Assembly (NCBI GenBank): GCA_016342345.1
Contig: JAEINO010000001.1
Location: forward strand, 62,001-126,000
Direction of reading: 5' to 3'
Length of the DNA stretch: 64,000 nt
From: Pseudodesulfovibrio sp.
GTDB taxonomy: Bacteria; Desulfobacterota; Desulfovibrionia; Desulfovibrionales; Desulfovibrionaceae
Both the position numbers and the translations under genes were made by a program. Below the pieces are notes generated by a model. That model made no database searches. It had not been told where the DNA came from and saw nothing but the letters and a program-made list of their open reading frames with translations. Below, in pieces: positions 45,848 to 55,043 of the stretch (position 1 is the stretch's first letter; every line of letters begins with the position of its first letter).

Positions 45848-46609
45848 ATGGTTGCCAAGAGAAAAAAGCGGACCCTGACGGCAGGACATACATACTACAA
45901 GCAGTTCAATGAAGAAATACGGGAACTTATCAAGGAAGGTGTGACCGATTTCACCATAAATGAGTGCAATGGTCAGAGGTACATCGGTATCGCCATGGAA
46001 GGGGATATCAGATTCCATATCAATGGTGTTCCGGGCCAGGATCTCGGGGCTTTCATGCGCGGACCCTACATACATATCAATAACAATGCGCAGGATGGCG
46101 TCGGCAACACAATGGATGATGGCAGAATCGTCATCGAAGGCATTGCCGGTGATGTTATCGGATATGCCATGCGGGGCGGTGACATTTTCATCAAGGGAGA
46201 CGTCGGATACAGGGTTGGCATTCACATGAAAGCCTATCTTGATCATCAACCGAAAATAGTTGTCGGAGGCAAGGCTGGTGACTTCCTCGGAGAATATATG
46301 GCTGGTGGAATTATTTTGCTCTTGGGTATGTTTTCTGGTAAGCCTGATTCGCCTGTTGCGGGACGAAATCTCGGAACAGGCATGCACGGCGGCGTCATCT
46401 ATGTACGCGGCGAAGTTCCAAAAGACCAACTCGGCCCAGGTCTGCATACGCAGCCAGTTGATTCCGGGGATTTAAAAGTCATTAAAGAACTCGTCAATGA
46501 TTACGCCAAAGAATTGAAGCTGGACAGCAAGGACATTTTAAGCGACAACTTCGTAAAAATTCGTCCGTTTTCGCATCGACCGTACGGCAATTTGTACGTA
46601 GCCTGCTAA
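45848..46609 (+). CDS. Glutamate synthase GXGXG-domain subunit (archaeal-type GltB3)
   Basis: A 253-residue subunit equal to the C-terminal beta-helix of large glutamate synthase. Repeated G-x-x-G-x-x-x-G turns are visible, as in GVGNTMDDGRIVIEGIAGD and GYAMRGGDIFIKGDVGYRVG, and GKAGDFLGEYMAGGIILLLG. It has a structural role, bridging the amidotransferase and synthase sites. ATG45848 lies one base after the amidotransferase stop. Last gene of the operon; yajC begins 44 bases later. Confidence 0.92.
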   Translation: MVAKRKKRTLTAGHTYYKQFNEEIRELIKEGVTDFTINECNGQRYIGIAMEGDIRFHINGVPGQDLGAFMRGPYIHINNNAQDGVGNTMDDGRIVIEGIAGDVIGYAMRGGDIFIKGDVGYRVGIHMKAYLDHQPKIVVGGKAGDFLGEYMAGGIILLLGMFSGKPDSPVAGRNLGTGMHGGVIYVRGEVPKDQLGPGLHTQPVDSGDLKVIKELVNDYAKELKLDSKDILSDNFVKIRPFSHRPYGNLYVAC

Positions 46610-46653
46610 AAGCTCAACGACGACAAACATTTTTAACCTGTCTGGAGGAACCT

Positions 46654-47004
46654 ATGTTCTTCGATTCCGTAGCCTTTGCTATGGCTCCGCCTGCTGGCGG
46701 TGGCGAGTCTGGTGGTTTGGGAGGCATTCTTGGTGGCCCGCTGCCCATGCTGGTTCTCATGTTCGCCATTTTTTACTTTCTGCTTATTCGCCCTCAGCAG
46801 AAGAAACAAAAACAGCAGAAAGCCATGCTTAATGCTCTGTCCAAAGGCGACAAAGTCTGGACTAATGGTGGCATCCGCGGCACTATTGTTGCTATCGATG
46901 GAGACAATCTTACCATTGAGATAGCCCAAGGTGTCAACGTCGTAATTAAGCGCGGTTTCGTCGCCGACAAGGACGGCGTTCCCGCAGCAGACAACAAGAA
47001 GTAG
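46654..47004 (+). CDS. yajC: Preprotein translocase subunit YajC
   Basis: A 116-residue membrane protein of the SecDF-YajC complex. One transmembrane helix (MLVLMFAIFYFLLIRPQQKK) followed by the conserved RPQQKK and the GGIRGTIVAIDGD domain. A Gly-rich segment precedes the helix. Strong ribosome binding site GGAGG. secD and secF follow. Confidence 0.94.
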   Translation: MFFDSVAFAMAPPAGGGESGGLGGILGGPLPMLVLMFAIFYFLLIRPQQKKQKQQKAMLNALSKGDKVWTNGGIRGTIVAIDGDNLTIEIAQGVNVVIKRGFVADKDGVPAADNKK

Positions 47005-47033
47005 ACTTGACAACCGACCCCTGAGACTTCCGT

Positions 47034-47069
47034 GCGGATCGGACCACGCATCAAAGTGGCCCGATCCGC
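47034..47069. promoter_or_regulatory. Long hairpin between yajC and secD
   Basis: GCGGATCGG pairs with CCGATCCGC (9 bp), extended inside by CCAC/GTGG after a mismatch. No T tract follows, so mRNA stabilisation or processing is more likely than termination. Confidence 0.5.
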
Positions 47070-47132
47070 GCTTGTGTTTATTGATGACATGTCTCATTTC
47101 GGTTGCAACTAGTTTATATTAAGGGAGTTTTC

Positions 47133-48728
47133 ATGCAGAGTCTGCGCTGGAAAATTATTTCTGTCCTCGCCATACTGGTCCTCGGACTGGCATATTTTCT
47201 GCCGTCCGTCCCCGGTGTCAAGGACACCCCGTTTGGCAAATTGTTGCCAAACGACTCCGTCAATCTTGGCCTTGACCTCAAAGGTGGTATCCATCTCACG
47301 CTCGGAGTTGATATGGATACAGCCATGAACAACAATCTCGCTCGCCTGGGTGATGATCTCAAAGCTTCTGCCCGTGAAGAAGAAGTCTTTGTCTTGCGCC
47401 CAACTGTTCTTTCCGAATCGCAAATTGAGATCGTTCTTCTCAAGGAAGATCAAAAGGATGCGTTCAAGAACATCATTGAAAAAACCAGTCCTTTTGCCAT
47501 TGAAGATTCTGAATCTCTCCAGAGCGGAAAGTACAAATTCACTTTATCAATTCCACCTCAATACAGAAGTGAAATCGAAAAGCTGACCATGGATCAAGCC
47601 ATCAAAACTATCCGCAACAGAATAGACCAGTTCGGCGTAGCAGAGCCTGACATCCGCAAACAACAGGACAACAGGATACAAATTCAGCTTCCCGGTCTTC
47701 AGGACCCGGAACGCGCTATCAAGATCATTGGTCAGACAGCTCATCTTGAATTCAAGATGGTTGATGACACGGCAGATATTGCAAAAGCCCTGGAGGGCAT
47801 CCTTGCTCCCGGACGCGAACTGACTGTCCTGCGCAACAAGCAGGATAACGGGTCCTATACGGAATCTCCCATTGTCCTTAAAAAAGATGCGGTGCTCACT
47901 GGCGAATACGTCACCGATGCCAAAGTCTCGCTGGACACCTGGAATCAGCCGTATGTATCCATTTCATTCAATGGTCGCGGTGGTCGCATCTTCGCCAATC
48001 TGACAGGTGAGAATGTAAATAATCGCATGGCCATTGTTCTGGATGGCAAGGTCTATTCGGCTCCAGTCATTCAGGATCGAATATCCGGTGGCCGCGCTTC
48101 CATCACTGGAAACTTCACAAAGGCTGAAGCTCGTGATCTCGCTGTGGTGCTTCGTGCCGGATCACTGCCTGCTCCGGTTATCATCCTTGAACAGCGCACA
48201 GTAGGTCCTTCCCTCGGTCAGGAGTCCATCGACAAGGGTGTCATGTCCGCACTTATCGGCATGGCTCTGGTTTTAGGATTCATGGTCGTTTACTACGGCT
48301 TTGGTGGTCTGATTGCCGACTTTGTCCTGTGCCTGAACATCATGCTGATCCTCAGCGGATTGGCAGTTTTTGGCGCAACCCTGACACTACCGGGCATAGC
48401 CGGTATCATCCTGACTATCGGTATGGCCGTTGACGCCAACGTAATCATCTTTGAACGAATACGTGAAGAATTGAGGCGCGGGTTGACCGCCAAGGCTGCT
48501 ATTGCCGAAGGCTACAGTCGTGCAACCTTGACGATTCTCGATGCCAACGTGACTACGGTTATCGCGGCCATTATTCTGTATCAATTCGGTACCGGTCCAG
48601 TTCGTGGTTTTGCCGTCACTCTGACTTTGGGCATCATCACCTCCATGTTCACGGCGATCTTCGTTTCGCGCGTTCTGTTCGACCTGTACATCAAAAGCCG
48701 CTCCGAAACCGCCAAGCTGAGCATTTAA
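47133..48728 (+). CDS. secD: Protein translocase subunit SecD
   Basis: A 531-residue inner-membrane protein that uses proton motive force to help pull proteins out. First helix about 7-25, then the periplasmic P1 domain starting NLGLDLKGGIHLTLGVD, and five C-terminal helices with GIAGIILTIGMAVDANVIIF. ATG47133 has GGGAG upstream; the frame back to 47103 lacks this. secF starts 10 bases after the stop. Confidence 0.96.
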   Translation: MQSLRWKIISVLAILVLGLAYFLPSVPGVKDTPFGKLLPNDSVNLGLDLKGGIHLTLGVDMDTAMNNNLARLGDDLKASAREEEVFVLRPTVLSESQIEIVLLKEDQKDAFKNIIEKTSPFAIEDSESLQSGKYKFTLSIPPQYRSEIEKLTMDQAIKTIRNRIDQFGVAEPDIRKQQDNRIQIQLPGLQDPERAIKIIGQTAHLEFKMVDDTADIAKALEGILAPGRELTVLRNKQDNGSYTESPIVLKKDAVLTGEYVTDAKVSLDTWNQPYVSISFNGRGGRIFANLTGENVNNRMAIVLDGKVYSAPVIQDRISGGRASITGNFTKAEARDLAVVLRAGSLPAPVIILEQRTVGPSLGQESIDKGVMSALIGMALVLGFMVVYYGFGGLIADFVLCLNIMLILSGLAVFGATLTLPGIAGIILTIGMAVDANVIIFERIREELRRGLTAKAAIAEGYSRATLTILDANVTTVIAAIILYQFGTGPVRGFAVTLTLGIITSMFTAIFVSRVLFDLYIKSRSETAKLSI

Positions 48729-48738
48729 GGGGACGATC

Positions 48739-49806
48739 ATGGGACTTCAATTAATCAAACCTGATACCAAAATAGACTTCATTGGATTCAGGAAAATTGC
48801 CTTTATCATATCTGCGGTGATTATCATGGCTGGTCTGGGATCACTCGTTATCAAGGGTGGACCCAAATACGGCATCGACTTTGCCGGTGGCATGATTGTC
48901 CAGGTAAAAATCGACAAAGACACAAATGTTGACGTTGTGAAAGACGCCATGGGCGGTGTCAATCTTCCCGGTCTTGTGGTTCAGACCCTTGGCCTGGAAG
49001 GTGACCATGAATACCTGATTCGAACCTCCAGTTCAGACATTTCCTCACAGGATGTCAGAACCAGGGTAACTGATGCGCTTACCTCCAATCTGGATGGTGC
49101 TCATTTCGAAATTCAACGTCTTGAAATGGTTGGCCCCAAAGTTGGTGCTGACTTGCGCCTGAAAGCCCTTGAGGCCATGTTCTACGCTGTTTTGCTCATT
49201 GCCGTATACATCTCCGGCCGTTTCGAGCAGCGATGGACTGCAGCTGCCATAATGGCCGCAGCACTTGCATCCAGTATCTATGGCATAGGCCTACTTGGTA
49301 TGGACATGGGATGGCTCATCATCATGGCTCTTGGCATTACCGTTGGTTTATGCTGGTACCTGAAACTCAACTACGCATTAGGAGCTGTTGCCGCTCTAAT
49401 CCATGATGTAATCATAACAGTCGGTATTTTCTCGATTCTGGGCAAGGAATTCGACTTGACCATTATTGCAGCACTGCTGACCATTATTGGTTACTCGCTC
49501 AACGATACAATTATTGTATTCGACAGAATTCGGGAAAACAGTATCGCACAAAAGGGCAATGAGAGTTTTGCTTCCGTAATCAACAAAAGCATCAATCAGA
49601 CACTATCTCGTACAATCATGACATCAATCACAACCTTACTGGTTGTCTTCTGCCTGTTTGTATTGGGTGGTAGTGTCATTCATGATTTTGCACTCGCTCT
49701 GCTCATAGGCGTAGGCGTCGGAACATATTCCTCCATCTTTGTCGCAAGTCCAATCCTTATGGGGTTCGGTCCGAGCGCGCACATCACAAAGGAAGTCGAA
49801 GCCTAA
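48739..49806 (+). CDS. secF: Protein translocase subunit SecF
   Basis: A 355-residue partner of SecD. First helix about 20-42, periplasmic part with YGIDFAGGMIVQVKI, then five helices with LTIIGYSLNDTIIVFDRIRE and RTIMTSITTLLVV. Followed by a strong terminator. Confidence 0.96.
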   Translation: MGLQLIKPDTKIDFIGFRKIAFIISAVIIMAGLGSLVIKGGPKYGIDFAGGMIVQVKIDKDTNVDVVKDAMGGVNLPGLVVQTLGLEGDHEYLIRTSSSDISSQDVRTRVTDALTSNLDGAHFEIQRLEMVGPKVGADLRLKALEAMFYAVLLIAVYISGRFEQRWTAAAIMAAALASSIYGIGLLGMDMGWLIIMALGITVGLCWYLKLNYALGAVAALIHDVIITVGIFSILGKEFDLTIIAALLTIIGYSLNDTIIVFDRIRENSIAQKGNESFASVINKSINQTLSRTIMTSITTLLVVFCLFVLGGSVIHDFALALLIGVGVGTYSSIFVASPILMGFGPSAHITKEVEA

Positions 49807-49830
49807 GTTCTCATTACCAATAGAATAAAA

Positions 49831-49861
49831 GGGAAGGGCCACACGGTCCTTCCCCTTTTTT
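49831..49861 (+). terminator. Terminator of yajC-secD-secF
   Basis: GGGAAGGGCC pairs with GGTCCTTCCC (10 bp, one G-U) around ACAC, followed by a T run. Confidence 0.9.
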
Positions 49862-49908
49862 ATCCTGTAGCAATATCAGACAACGCCCCTTGTCTCGCGG
49901 CAGAACCA

Positions 49909-49944
49909 TAAAAAAGCCCTTTCGGCATATGCCGGAAGGGCTTT
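49909..49944 (-). terminator. Terminator of adk
   Basis: A 14-bp stem (AAAGCCCTTTCGGC with GCCGGAAGGGCTTT, one G-U) with loop ATAT; on the minus strand a T run follows. Tail-to-tail with the secF terminator. Confidence 0.9.
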
Positions 49945-49964
49945 AAACATTTAGAACAAAAGAA

Positions 49965-50633
49965 CTAGACGAGCTGAGCCATCAATTTTTCCTTGATGGC
50001 ATCAATGGATTCTTCACCATCAAGTTCGATGAACTTGAAACCGCCGTCTTTCATGTTCTTGTAGAAGTTACAGGCAGCCATGGTACCGGTTTTTTCATCG
50101 TAGTAGATGTCGTGACGTTGACCGATAGCAGCTTCGTCCTGATCATCATCACGTGCGGACAGGGCACCGCCGCAAACACGGCATTTGTCGCCGTCAGGGG
50201 CGATAACCGGAATGCCTACATTGTTGGGATGATTGGGGTTGTTCTCACAGAGACGACGACCCATGATACGACCCTTTGCGATCTCGCGAGGCAGCTTGAT
50301 TTCAATGACGTAATCCAGCTTCTCACCGTCTTTCTGAAGGGATTCCCAAAGCTTTTCGCCCTGAATCAGGGAACGGGGGAAACCGTCGAGGAGCCAACCG
50401 TTCTCATCGGAGCTGGCCAAAACGTCCAAAACCATGGGAATGGTGATATCGTCAGGAACCAGTTCACCCTTGTTGATGAATTCCTTGGCCTTCAGACCAA
50501 GCTCGGTGCCGCCGCCGATATGCTTGCGAAAAATAGCACCGGATTCGATATGATCGAGACCGTACTTGTCTTTAGCCAGGGTGCCCTGGGTGCCTTTGCC
50601 GGAACCATTGGGTCCAAAAATCAGAATATTCAT
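49965..50633 (-). CDS. adk: Adenylate kinase with Cys-His-Cys-Cys metal site
   Basis: A 222-residue kinase that interconverts AMP, ADP and ATP. P-loop GPNGSGKGTQG at 8-18; DGFPRS at 83-88. The LID holds C129, H135, C151 and C154 (RRLCENNPNH ... KCRVCGG). These positions match the cobalt/zinc/iron-binding ligands described for Desulfovibrio gigas adenylate kinase, as I recall them. ATG50633 is the start, with AGGAGG upstream; the frame to 50678 has no family match there. AMP is also produced by sulfate activation steps, so high capacity is expected. Confidence 0.95.
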   Translation of the reverse strand: MNILIFGPNGSGKGTQGTLAKDKYGLDHIESGAIFRKHIGGGTELGLKAKEFINKGELVPDDITIPMVLDVLASSDENGWLLDGFPRSLIQGEKLWESLQKDGEKLDYVIEIKLPREIAKGRIMGRRLCENNPNHPNNVGIPVIAPDGDKCRVCGGALSARDDDQDEAAIGQRHDIYYDEKTGTMAACNFYKNMKDGGFKFIELDGEESIDAIKEKLMAQLV

Positions 50634-50707
50634 ACAAACTCCTCCTAATGATGAAAAAGCTGAATACCGTAGAGGCATTCAAGCACATTGTGCAAAAGAT
50701 CACATGT

Positions 50708-50734
50708 ATTATACCGGGGAGTCCCGGAAGTCAA
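50708..50734 (-). promoter_or_regulatory. Candidate promoter of adk
   Basis: On the minus strand TTGACT (50729-50734, over the tilS stop) and a perfect TATAAT (50708-50713) are spaced by 15 bases. The spacer is an inverted repeat CCGGG/CCCGG. Spacing is slightly short. Confidence 0.5.
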
Positions 50735-51741
50735 TGGGTGCAGGAGAAAACCACGCCGGAAGCGGTTATTGCGGCAGTTTTGTTACCAGGAAACTGAAAT
50801 TTTGAACCAACCCTGTTTTCAAGCCAGGCTCTGTCGAGCTTGAAAAGGGTGTTGGCCAATGCCTGACCCTGTCCATGTTTGTCCAGAGAAGCTTTGTACA
50901 ATCTGAGTCTGAGAGCCTGATGTGCATCTTTCAAAATTTCATTTGAAAGGGTGTCCGAAATATTTGTTGTCCGGGTAGCCCAATAGTGTTCTTCAATCCG
51001 TCCCAACTTCCAAAGTCGAGCAATTGACTCATGAAAATTGGGATTCTCTTTCATGAACAAGGGCAGAACATTATTTCTGATTCGATTTCTTGCCCATTCG
51101 GAATCGGTATTTGAAGCATCTTCACGCCACTCAAGATGAATATCTGTCAGAAATTCCATCAATGTTGTCTTGGACGTTAGCAGTAGAGGACGAATAAGAT
51201 TTCGGGCTGGATCATAACCAGCCATGCCGGATAGCCCCGGCCATCCGGTTCCGCGTGTCAATCGCATGAGAACGTCTTCACACAAGTCATCAAGGTGATG
51301 ACCAACGGCAAGATAATCAGCCGAACTCGCAATCATGACTTGCTGAAACAATTCATATCTCGCATTACGACCAGCTTCTTCGAGACCTATACTACATTCT
51401 TGAGCCAACGCCCGGATATCCTTTGACTCGACAACATATTTGATACCCATGGCGTCACATACGGACTGGACCCATCGGCTATCTTCTGCTGCCTCCAGAC
51501 GTAAATTGTGATTAAGATGGACAGCAACAACACGACCGCCATTCTTTAAGGCAAGGTACTGCATAATAAGCAGCAAACAGGTCGAATCAGCACCACCGGA
51601 AAATGCCGTTACAATGGATTTTCCGATCAAATCAATATTGAGATCCTCAGCAATGAATTTCTCGACATGAAGGCAGAAGTGGGCCCACTTGGGAGGCAAG
51701 TCCTGCAAGGTGTGCGGAATAACGAAGGGCGCTTGGGGCAT
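50731..51741 (-). CDS. tilS: tRNA(Ile)-lysidine synthetase
   Basis: A 336-residue ATP-dependent enzyme that changes C34 to lysidine in tRNA-Ile(CAU). The PP-loop is VTAFSGGADSTCLLL. VAVHLNHNLRLEAAEDSRWV and YLAVGHHLDDLCEDVLMRL are the following conserved blocks. The C-terminal domain is short. The stop overlaps the adk promoter. One base separates it from the upstream hypothetical gene. Confidence 0.93.
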   Translation of the reverse strand: MPQAPFVIPHTLQDLPPKWAHFCLHVEKFIAEDLNIDLIGKSIVTAFSGGADSTCLLLIMQYLALKNGGRVVAVHLNHNLRLEAAEDSRWVQSVCDAMGIKYVVESKDIRALAQECSIGLEEAGRNARYELFQQVMIASSADYLAVGHHLDDLCEDVLMRLTRGTGWPGLSGMAGYDPARNLIRPLLLTSKTTLMEFLTDIHLEWREDASNTDSEWARNRIRNNVLPLFMKENPNFHESIARLWKLGRIEEHYWATRTTNISDTLSNEILKDAHQALRLRLYKASLDKHGQGQALANTLFKLDRAWLENRVGSKFQFPGNKTAAITASGVVFSCTH

Positions 51742-51742
51742 A

Positions 51743-52090
51743 TCAGACCGAAACTTCGAGTTCCTCGATAAATTGGTCGAGATACTCGATCATGTGTTCA
51801 CGCTGCCCGGGTGTTGCGTAGCATACGCAAGAACAACGAATCTTGTTTCTGGAACGAACAAGCAACTCCAGTTTCATTTTGTTGTCGTCAAATTCTTCAA
51901 TACATTCGAGTGCCATGAAATATGGACCACATTCGTTCAAATGTTCAATTTGCTCGGACTGAAGCATGTCGTCAGGAACGGGAATATAATAAATTCCCTG
52001 CAGAGGACCTTTGAAACCAAGTTCGTCAAAAGCTTTGACAATGGTATCGTAATCCTTGTTGTAAAGATCTTCTATGAGATATGTACGCAT
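51743..52090 (-). CDS. Conserved hypothetical protein of 115 residues
   Basis: A small acidic soluble protein. It has LYNKDYDTIVKAFDELGFKG, IYYIPVPDDML and a pair of cysteines in IRCSCVCYATPGQREHM. No named family recognised. The start overlaps the hemA stop by one base and tilS follows by one base, so it is translated from the heme-tilS transcript. Similar small genes beside hemA are seen in other Desulfovibrio as I remember it. Function unknown. Confidence 0.8.
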   Translation of the reverse strand: MRTYLIEDLYNKDYDTIVKAFDELGFKGPLQGIYYIPVPDDMLQSEQIEHLNECGPYFMALECIEEFDDNKMKLELLVRSRNKIRCSCVCYATPGQREHMIEYLDQFIEELEVSV

Positions 52091-53463
52091 TATTGTTCCT
52101 TGTTTTTGGATACATCGATAAGATTTTCAATGTCTTCCGAAGAGCAGGTATCAAGTTTGCGATCAAGATGTGCGTCCGGTGGAATATTTTCCTCATCCAG
52201 ATTAAACATGCGCCTGGCCATGTCGATAAATCTTTCGGCAGAACCTTCTTCCTGAGTTCGACGCTTCAAAAAACAGATTGGCTCATGAAGAGATTTGTGG
52301 GCAACTGATAAAACAAGTGTTTTCAATGCATTTCTGGTCTTTTCATCAACCGGACCTATTTTTCTCAAAGTCTTGTTCAATTCCCGTTGTGCAATGTCTT
52401 CGATTTTGTCAACCAAATCAACAATCGTAGGTTGAAGCTCAAGTGAATTCAGCCAATGACCGAAAATTTCAGTTTCAAGTTCAACCACGGCCCTGGCCTT
52501 GGACGCCTCTTCATGCCGTTGGGCCATGTTTTCCTCGACAACCTCTGTGAGGTCATCAATGTCATAAAGATAAACGTTATCCAAACTGTTTACGTCAGGA
52601 TCAATATCCCGAGGCACGGCAATGTCTATAAAAAACATCGGTTTGTTTTTACGTTTCTTCAAAACATTTTTGACATCCTTGGCCTTGATCACGGCCACCG
52701 GAGAGCCTGTGGAACTGATGACAATATCCACTTCATGCAATCGATCAGACATGTTTTCGATCTGGATGGGTTCACCGCCCAGACTTTCCGCCAATTCCTT
52801 TGCCCGGGAAAAAGTGCGGTTAGCAATGATCACATCTTGAACGCCATTACGAAGAAGATGGGTTGCAGCCAATTCAGCCATTTCTCCAGCACCGACCAGC
52901 ATGGCCCGAGTGCCTTCGAGGTCACCAAAAATCTTTTTTGCCAATTCGACGGCTGCATAGCTGATGGACACGGCACTGGATGCAATGGCTGTTTCGGTCC
53001 GAACACGCTTGGCAACGGAAAAAGACTTGTGCAGCAAACGATTGACAATAGTCTTGGCTGTTCCTTTCGCCACTGCTGCACGATACGCGTCCTTGAGTTG
53101 GCCCAAAATCTGCGGTTCGCCCATAACCATGGAATCAAGGCTGCATGCCACGGTGAAGACATGATTAACCGCTTCCAAATCAGTATATTGATAAATATTA
53201 TCTACCAATAGTTCCGGAGACTTATTGCAGGCATTGGCCCAATATTGGATCAGGGAATCCAGTACCTCTCGTTCGGGAACATTCTTGGCAATGGCGATAA
53301 TTTCCACCCGATTGCAGGTGGACAAGGCCATACATTCATGTACGGAACAATGGGCCATGAGTCCCTTTTCAAAGGCCTCAACATCGGTCAATGCGAATTT
53401 TTCGCGAACATCGACGCCTGCTGTCCTATGATTGAGACCTATAAGAATTATCTTTTTGTTCAT
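52090..53463 (-). CDS. hemA: Glutamyl-tRNA reductase
   Basis: A 457-residue NADPH enzyme for the first committed step of tetrapyrrole synthesis. ILIGLNHRTAGVDVREKFA is the start signature, MALSTCNRVEI carries the catalytic cysteine, and AMLVGAGEMAELAATHLL is the NADPH loop. ATG53463 overlaps the HemX stop (ATGA). The longer frame to 53604 runs into the HemX gene and is rejected. Confidence 0.96.
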   Translation of the reverse strand: MNKKIILIGLNHRTAGVDVREKFALTDVEAFEKGLMAHCSVHECMALSTCNRVEIIAIAKNVPEREVLDSLIQYWANACNKSPELLVDNIYQYTDLEAVNHVFTVACSLDSMVMGEPQILGQLKDAYRAAVAKGTAKTIVNRLLHKSFSVAKRVRTETAIASSAVSISYAAVELAKKIFGDLEGTRAMLVGAGEMAELAATHLLRNGVQDVIIANRTFSRAKELAESLGGEPIQIENMSDRLHEVDIVISSTGSPVAVIKAKDVKNVLKKRKNKPMFFIDIAVPRDIDPDVNSLDNVYLYDIDDLTEVVEENMAQRHEEASKARAVVELETEIFGHWLNSLELQPTIVDLVDKIEDIAQRELNKTLRKIGPVDEKTRNALKTLVLSVAHKSLHEPICFLKRRTQEEGSAERFIDMARRMFNLDEENIPPDAHLDRKLDTCSSEDIENLIDVSKNKEQ

Positions 53464-54275
53464 GGCATCGCCCTGAATGTAATCGTATGATGGACAAGGG
53501 ATATGCACATGCCGGCAAATACCCAAATGGCGAGAATCGCGGGCTTGCGACCACGCCAGCCCAGAACAACACGCTGATGGAAGAGAAATGCATAAAGAAA
53601 CCAAACCACAAGCGAACCTATTTTCATGATGTCCCAGCTAAATTGCTTGCCCGGTGCAATCAAATACCAGAAAAATGTCGAAAACAAACCAAGAGTGAAG
53701 AGTGGAAAGCCAAGGGTTACGGCCCACTTGTTGACCGTGTCGAATTTATCCAGCGAAGGGACATCCTTGCCAATACTGGAGAGGCCCGCCTTGGTCTTGA
53801 TCTTTCGATTGTAATAGATAAAAGCAATCCCGGACCCAAATGCCATCATCAGCACACCAAGGGTTAGAACAAGCGAGCCTATATGCAAACCAAAGAAGAG
53901 GGCTGTCAGCTCCGGCGGCATGATCACTCGAACGCCTCCCAAGGCCATGGAAGTGACAAAAAGCAGCAAGGCAAGCGGAAGGGCAGTGATCGCCAAAAAT
54001 TCGAGGCGTAATCGCCACCAAAAGAAAAAATATAAGGCAAGCACACACCAGGCCAGAATATTGAAATAGAATTTACCGGCATTCAATGCAGTGGAATCCC
54101 GGCCAAGCACAAGAGCCAAGTCCGCGGTATTCAGAGTGAAACCGGCAACAGCAAGCCAAACGGCTATTCGTTTCAACTTCTCGTTATTAGTGGTCACACC
54201 AATAAGAAAAAGTATAGTACCGAGGGCATAGAGTGCAATAATGCAAATATGAAGCGATTCAAACAAGCCCATCAA
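53460..54275 (-). CDS. CcsA/HemX-like cytochrome c biogenesis membrane protein
   Basis: A 271-residue protein with about eight hydrophobic helices. QFSWDIMKIGSLVVWFLYAF and VVLGWRGRKPAILAIW match the C-terminal half of the CcsA/CcmF heme-handling family, but the tryptophan-rich WWD loop is largely lost. This is usual for HemX-type relatives beside hemA. HemX is linked to control of glutamyl-tRNA reductase level in Bacillus. Overlaps both neighbours, so sirC-hemX-hemA is one translational unit. Confidence 0.85.
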   Translation of the reverse strand: MMGLFESLHICIIALYALGTILFLIGVTTNNEKLKRIAVWLAVAGFTLNTADLALVLGRDSTALNAGKFYFNILAWCVLALYFFFWWRLRLEFLAITALPLALLLFVTSMALGGVRVIMPPELTALFFGLHIGSLVLTLGVLMMAFGSGIAFIYYNRKIKTKAGLSSIGKDVPSLDKFDTVNKWAVTLGFPLFTLGLFSTFFWYLIAPGKQFSWDIMKIGSLVVWFLYAFLFHQRVVLGWRGRKPAILAIWVFAGMCISLVHHTITFRAMP

Positions 54276-54936
54276 GCAGCTCCATTATGTTGACGTACAA
54301 CTGGTCGGGCAAAGATTCTTTAAGTATTTCCATGGAAGCGTCAAGGTTTTGGTCCTTGATAGCTACCAAGAGTTCAGAGTTGACCAAATTTCTGAACACA
54401 ACAGTATTCTCTTTCGTGTCAAGCCCCAACCCGAGCAGGAGTGGTCGAATCCGTCCCATTAGGGTCAATAGCTTGGCATACTCATCACCAAAATTCTCCT
54501 GCAATTCCTTACGAATACGTTTTGCCATGGCCGGACTCTGTCCGGCTGTGGAAATGGCTAACGTCAAATCCCCACGCTTGACCGTAGCAGGGACGATAAA
54601 ACTGCATTTTTCCGGTTGGTCCACTATATTACAAAGTATACCACGGTCTGCGCACAAATTGCTGATACGCCAATTGACCGCCTCACTGGAAGTACAGGCC
54701 ATAACAAGAAATTTCTCGTCAAGATCAGTATCCAGGAATTCACGACATTCAAAATTCACATTACCCAGAGAAATGATCGAATCCATTTCTGAATCAGCGG
54801 GGCACGTTTCTATGATGGTCACATGCCCGGCACCGAAATCAATGAGGGACTGGATTTTCCGTTTGCCCACCTCACCAGCACCGACCACGAGACAGGCCTT
54901 GTTTTCCAAATTTACGAAGATCGGATAATATCGCAT
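54259..54936 (-). CDS. Precorrin-2 dehydrogenase (siroheme synthase N-terminal type)
   Basis: A 225-residue NAD-dependent enzyme that oxidises precorrin-2 to sirohydrochlorin. MRYYPIFVNLENKACLVVGA is the family's N-terminus with GAGEVGKRK; KCSFIVPATVKRGDLTLAIS and AGQSPAMAKRIRKEL are the following conserved segments. In sulfate reducers sirohydrochlorin leads to siroheme for sulfite reductase and to heme by the alternative pathway. ATG54936 is preferred over 55005 by family match. The last 17 bases overlap hemX. Confidence 0.9.
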   Translation of the reverse strand: MRYYPIFVNLENKACLVVGAGEVGKRKIQSLIDFGAGHVTIIETCPADSEMDSIISLGNVNFECREFLDTDLDEKFLVMACTSSEAVNWRISNLCADRGILCNIVDQPEKCSFIVPATVKRGDLTLAISTAGQSPAMAKRIRKELQENFGDEYAKLLTLMGRIRPLLLGLGLDTKENTVVFRNLVNSELLVAIKDQNLDASMEILKESLPDQLYVNIMELLDGLV

Positions 54937-55043
54937 AGGTCTTGATAACCAATGCCAGCACGCATGTAAAATGAGAAATTGCCCGGTTCTTGCAATATCC
55001 ACCAAAATTACGATAAGAATTTGACACCAACTCCTTATACATA

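Noticed and set aside
55021-55043. TTGACA just before the GT9 start as a promoter
   Set aside because: A start site from it would fall at or beyond the start codon, and no good -10 element follows.
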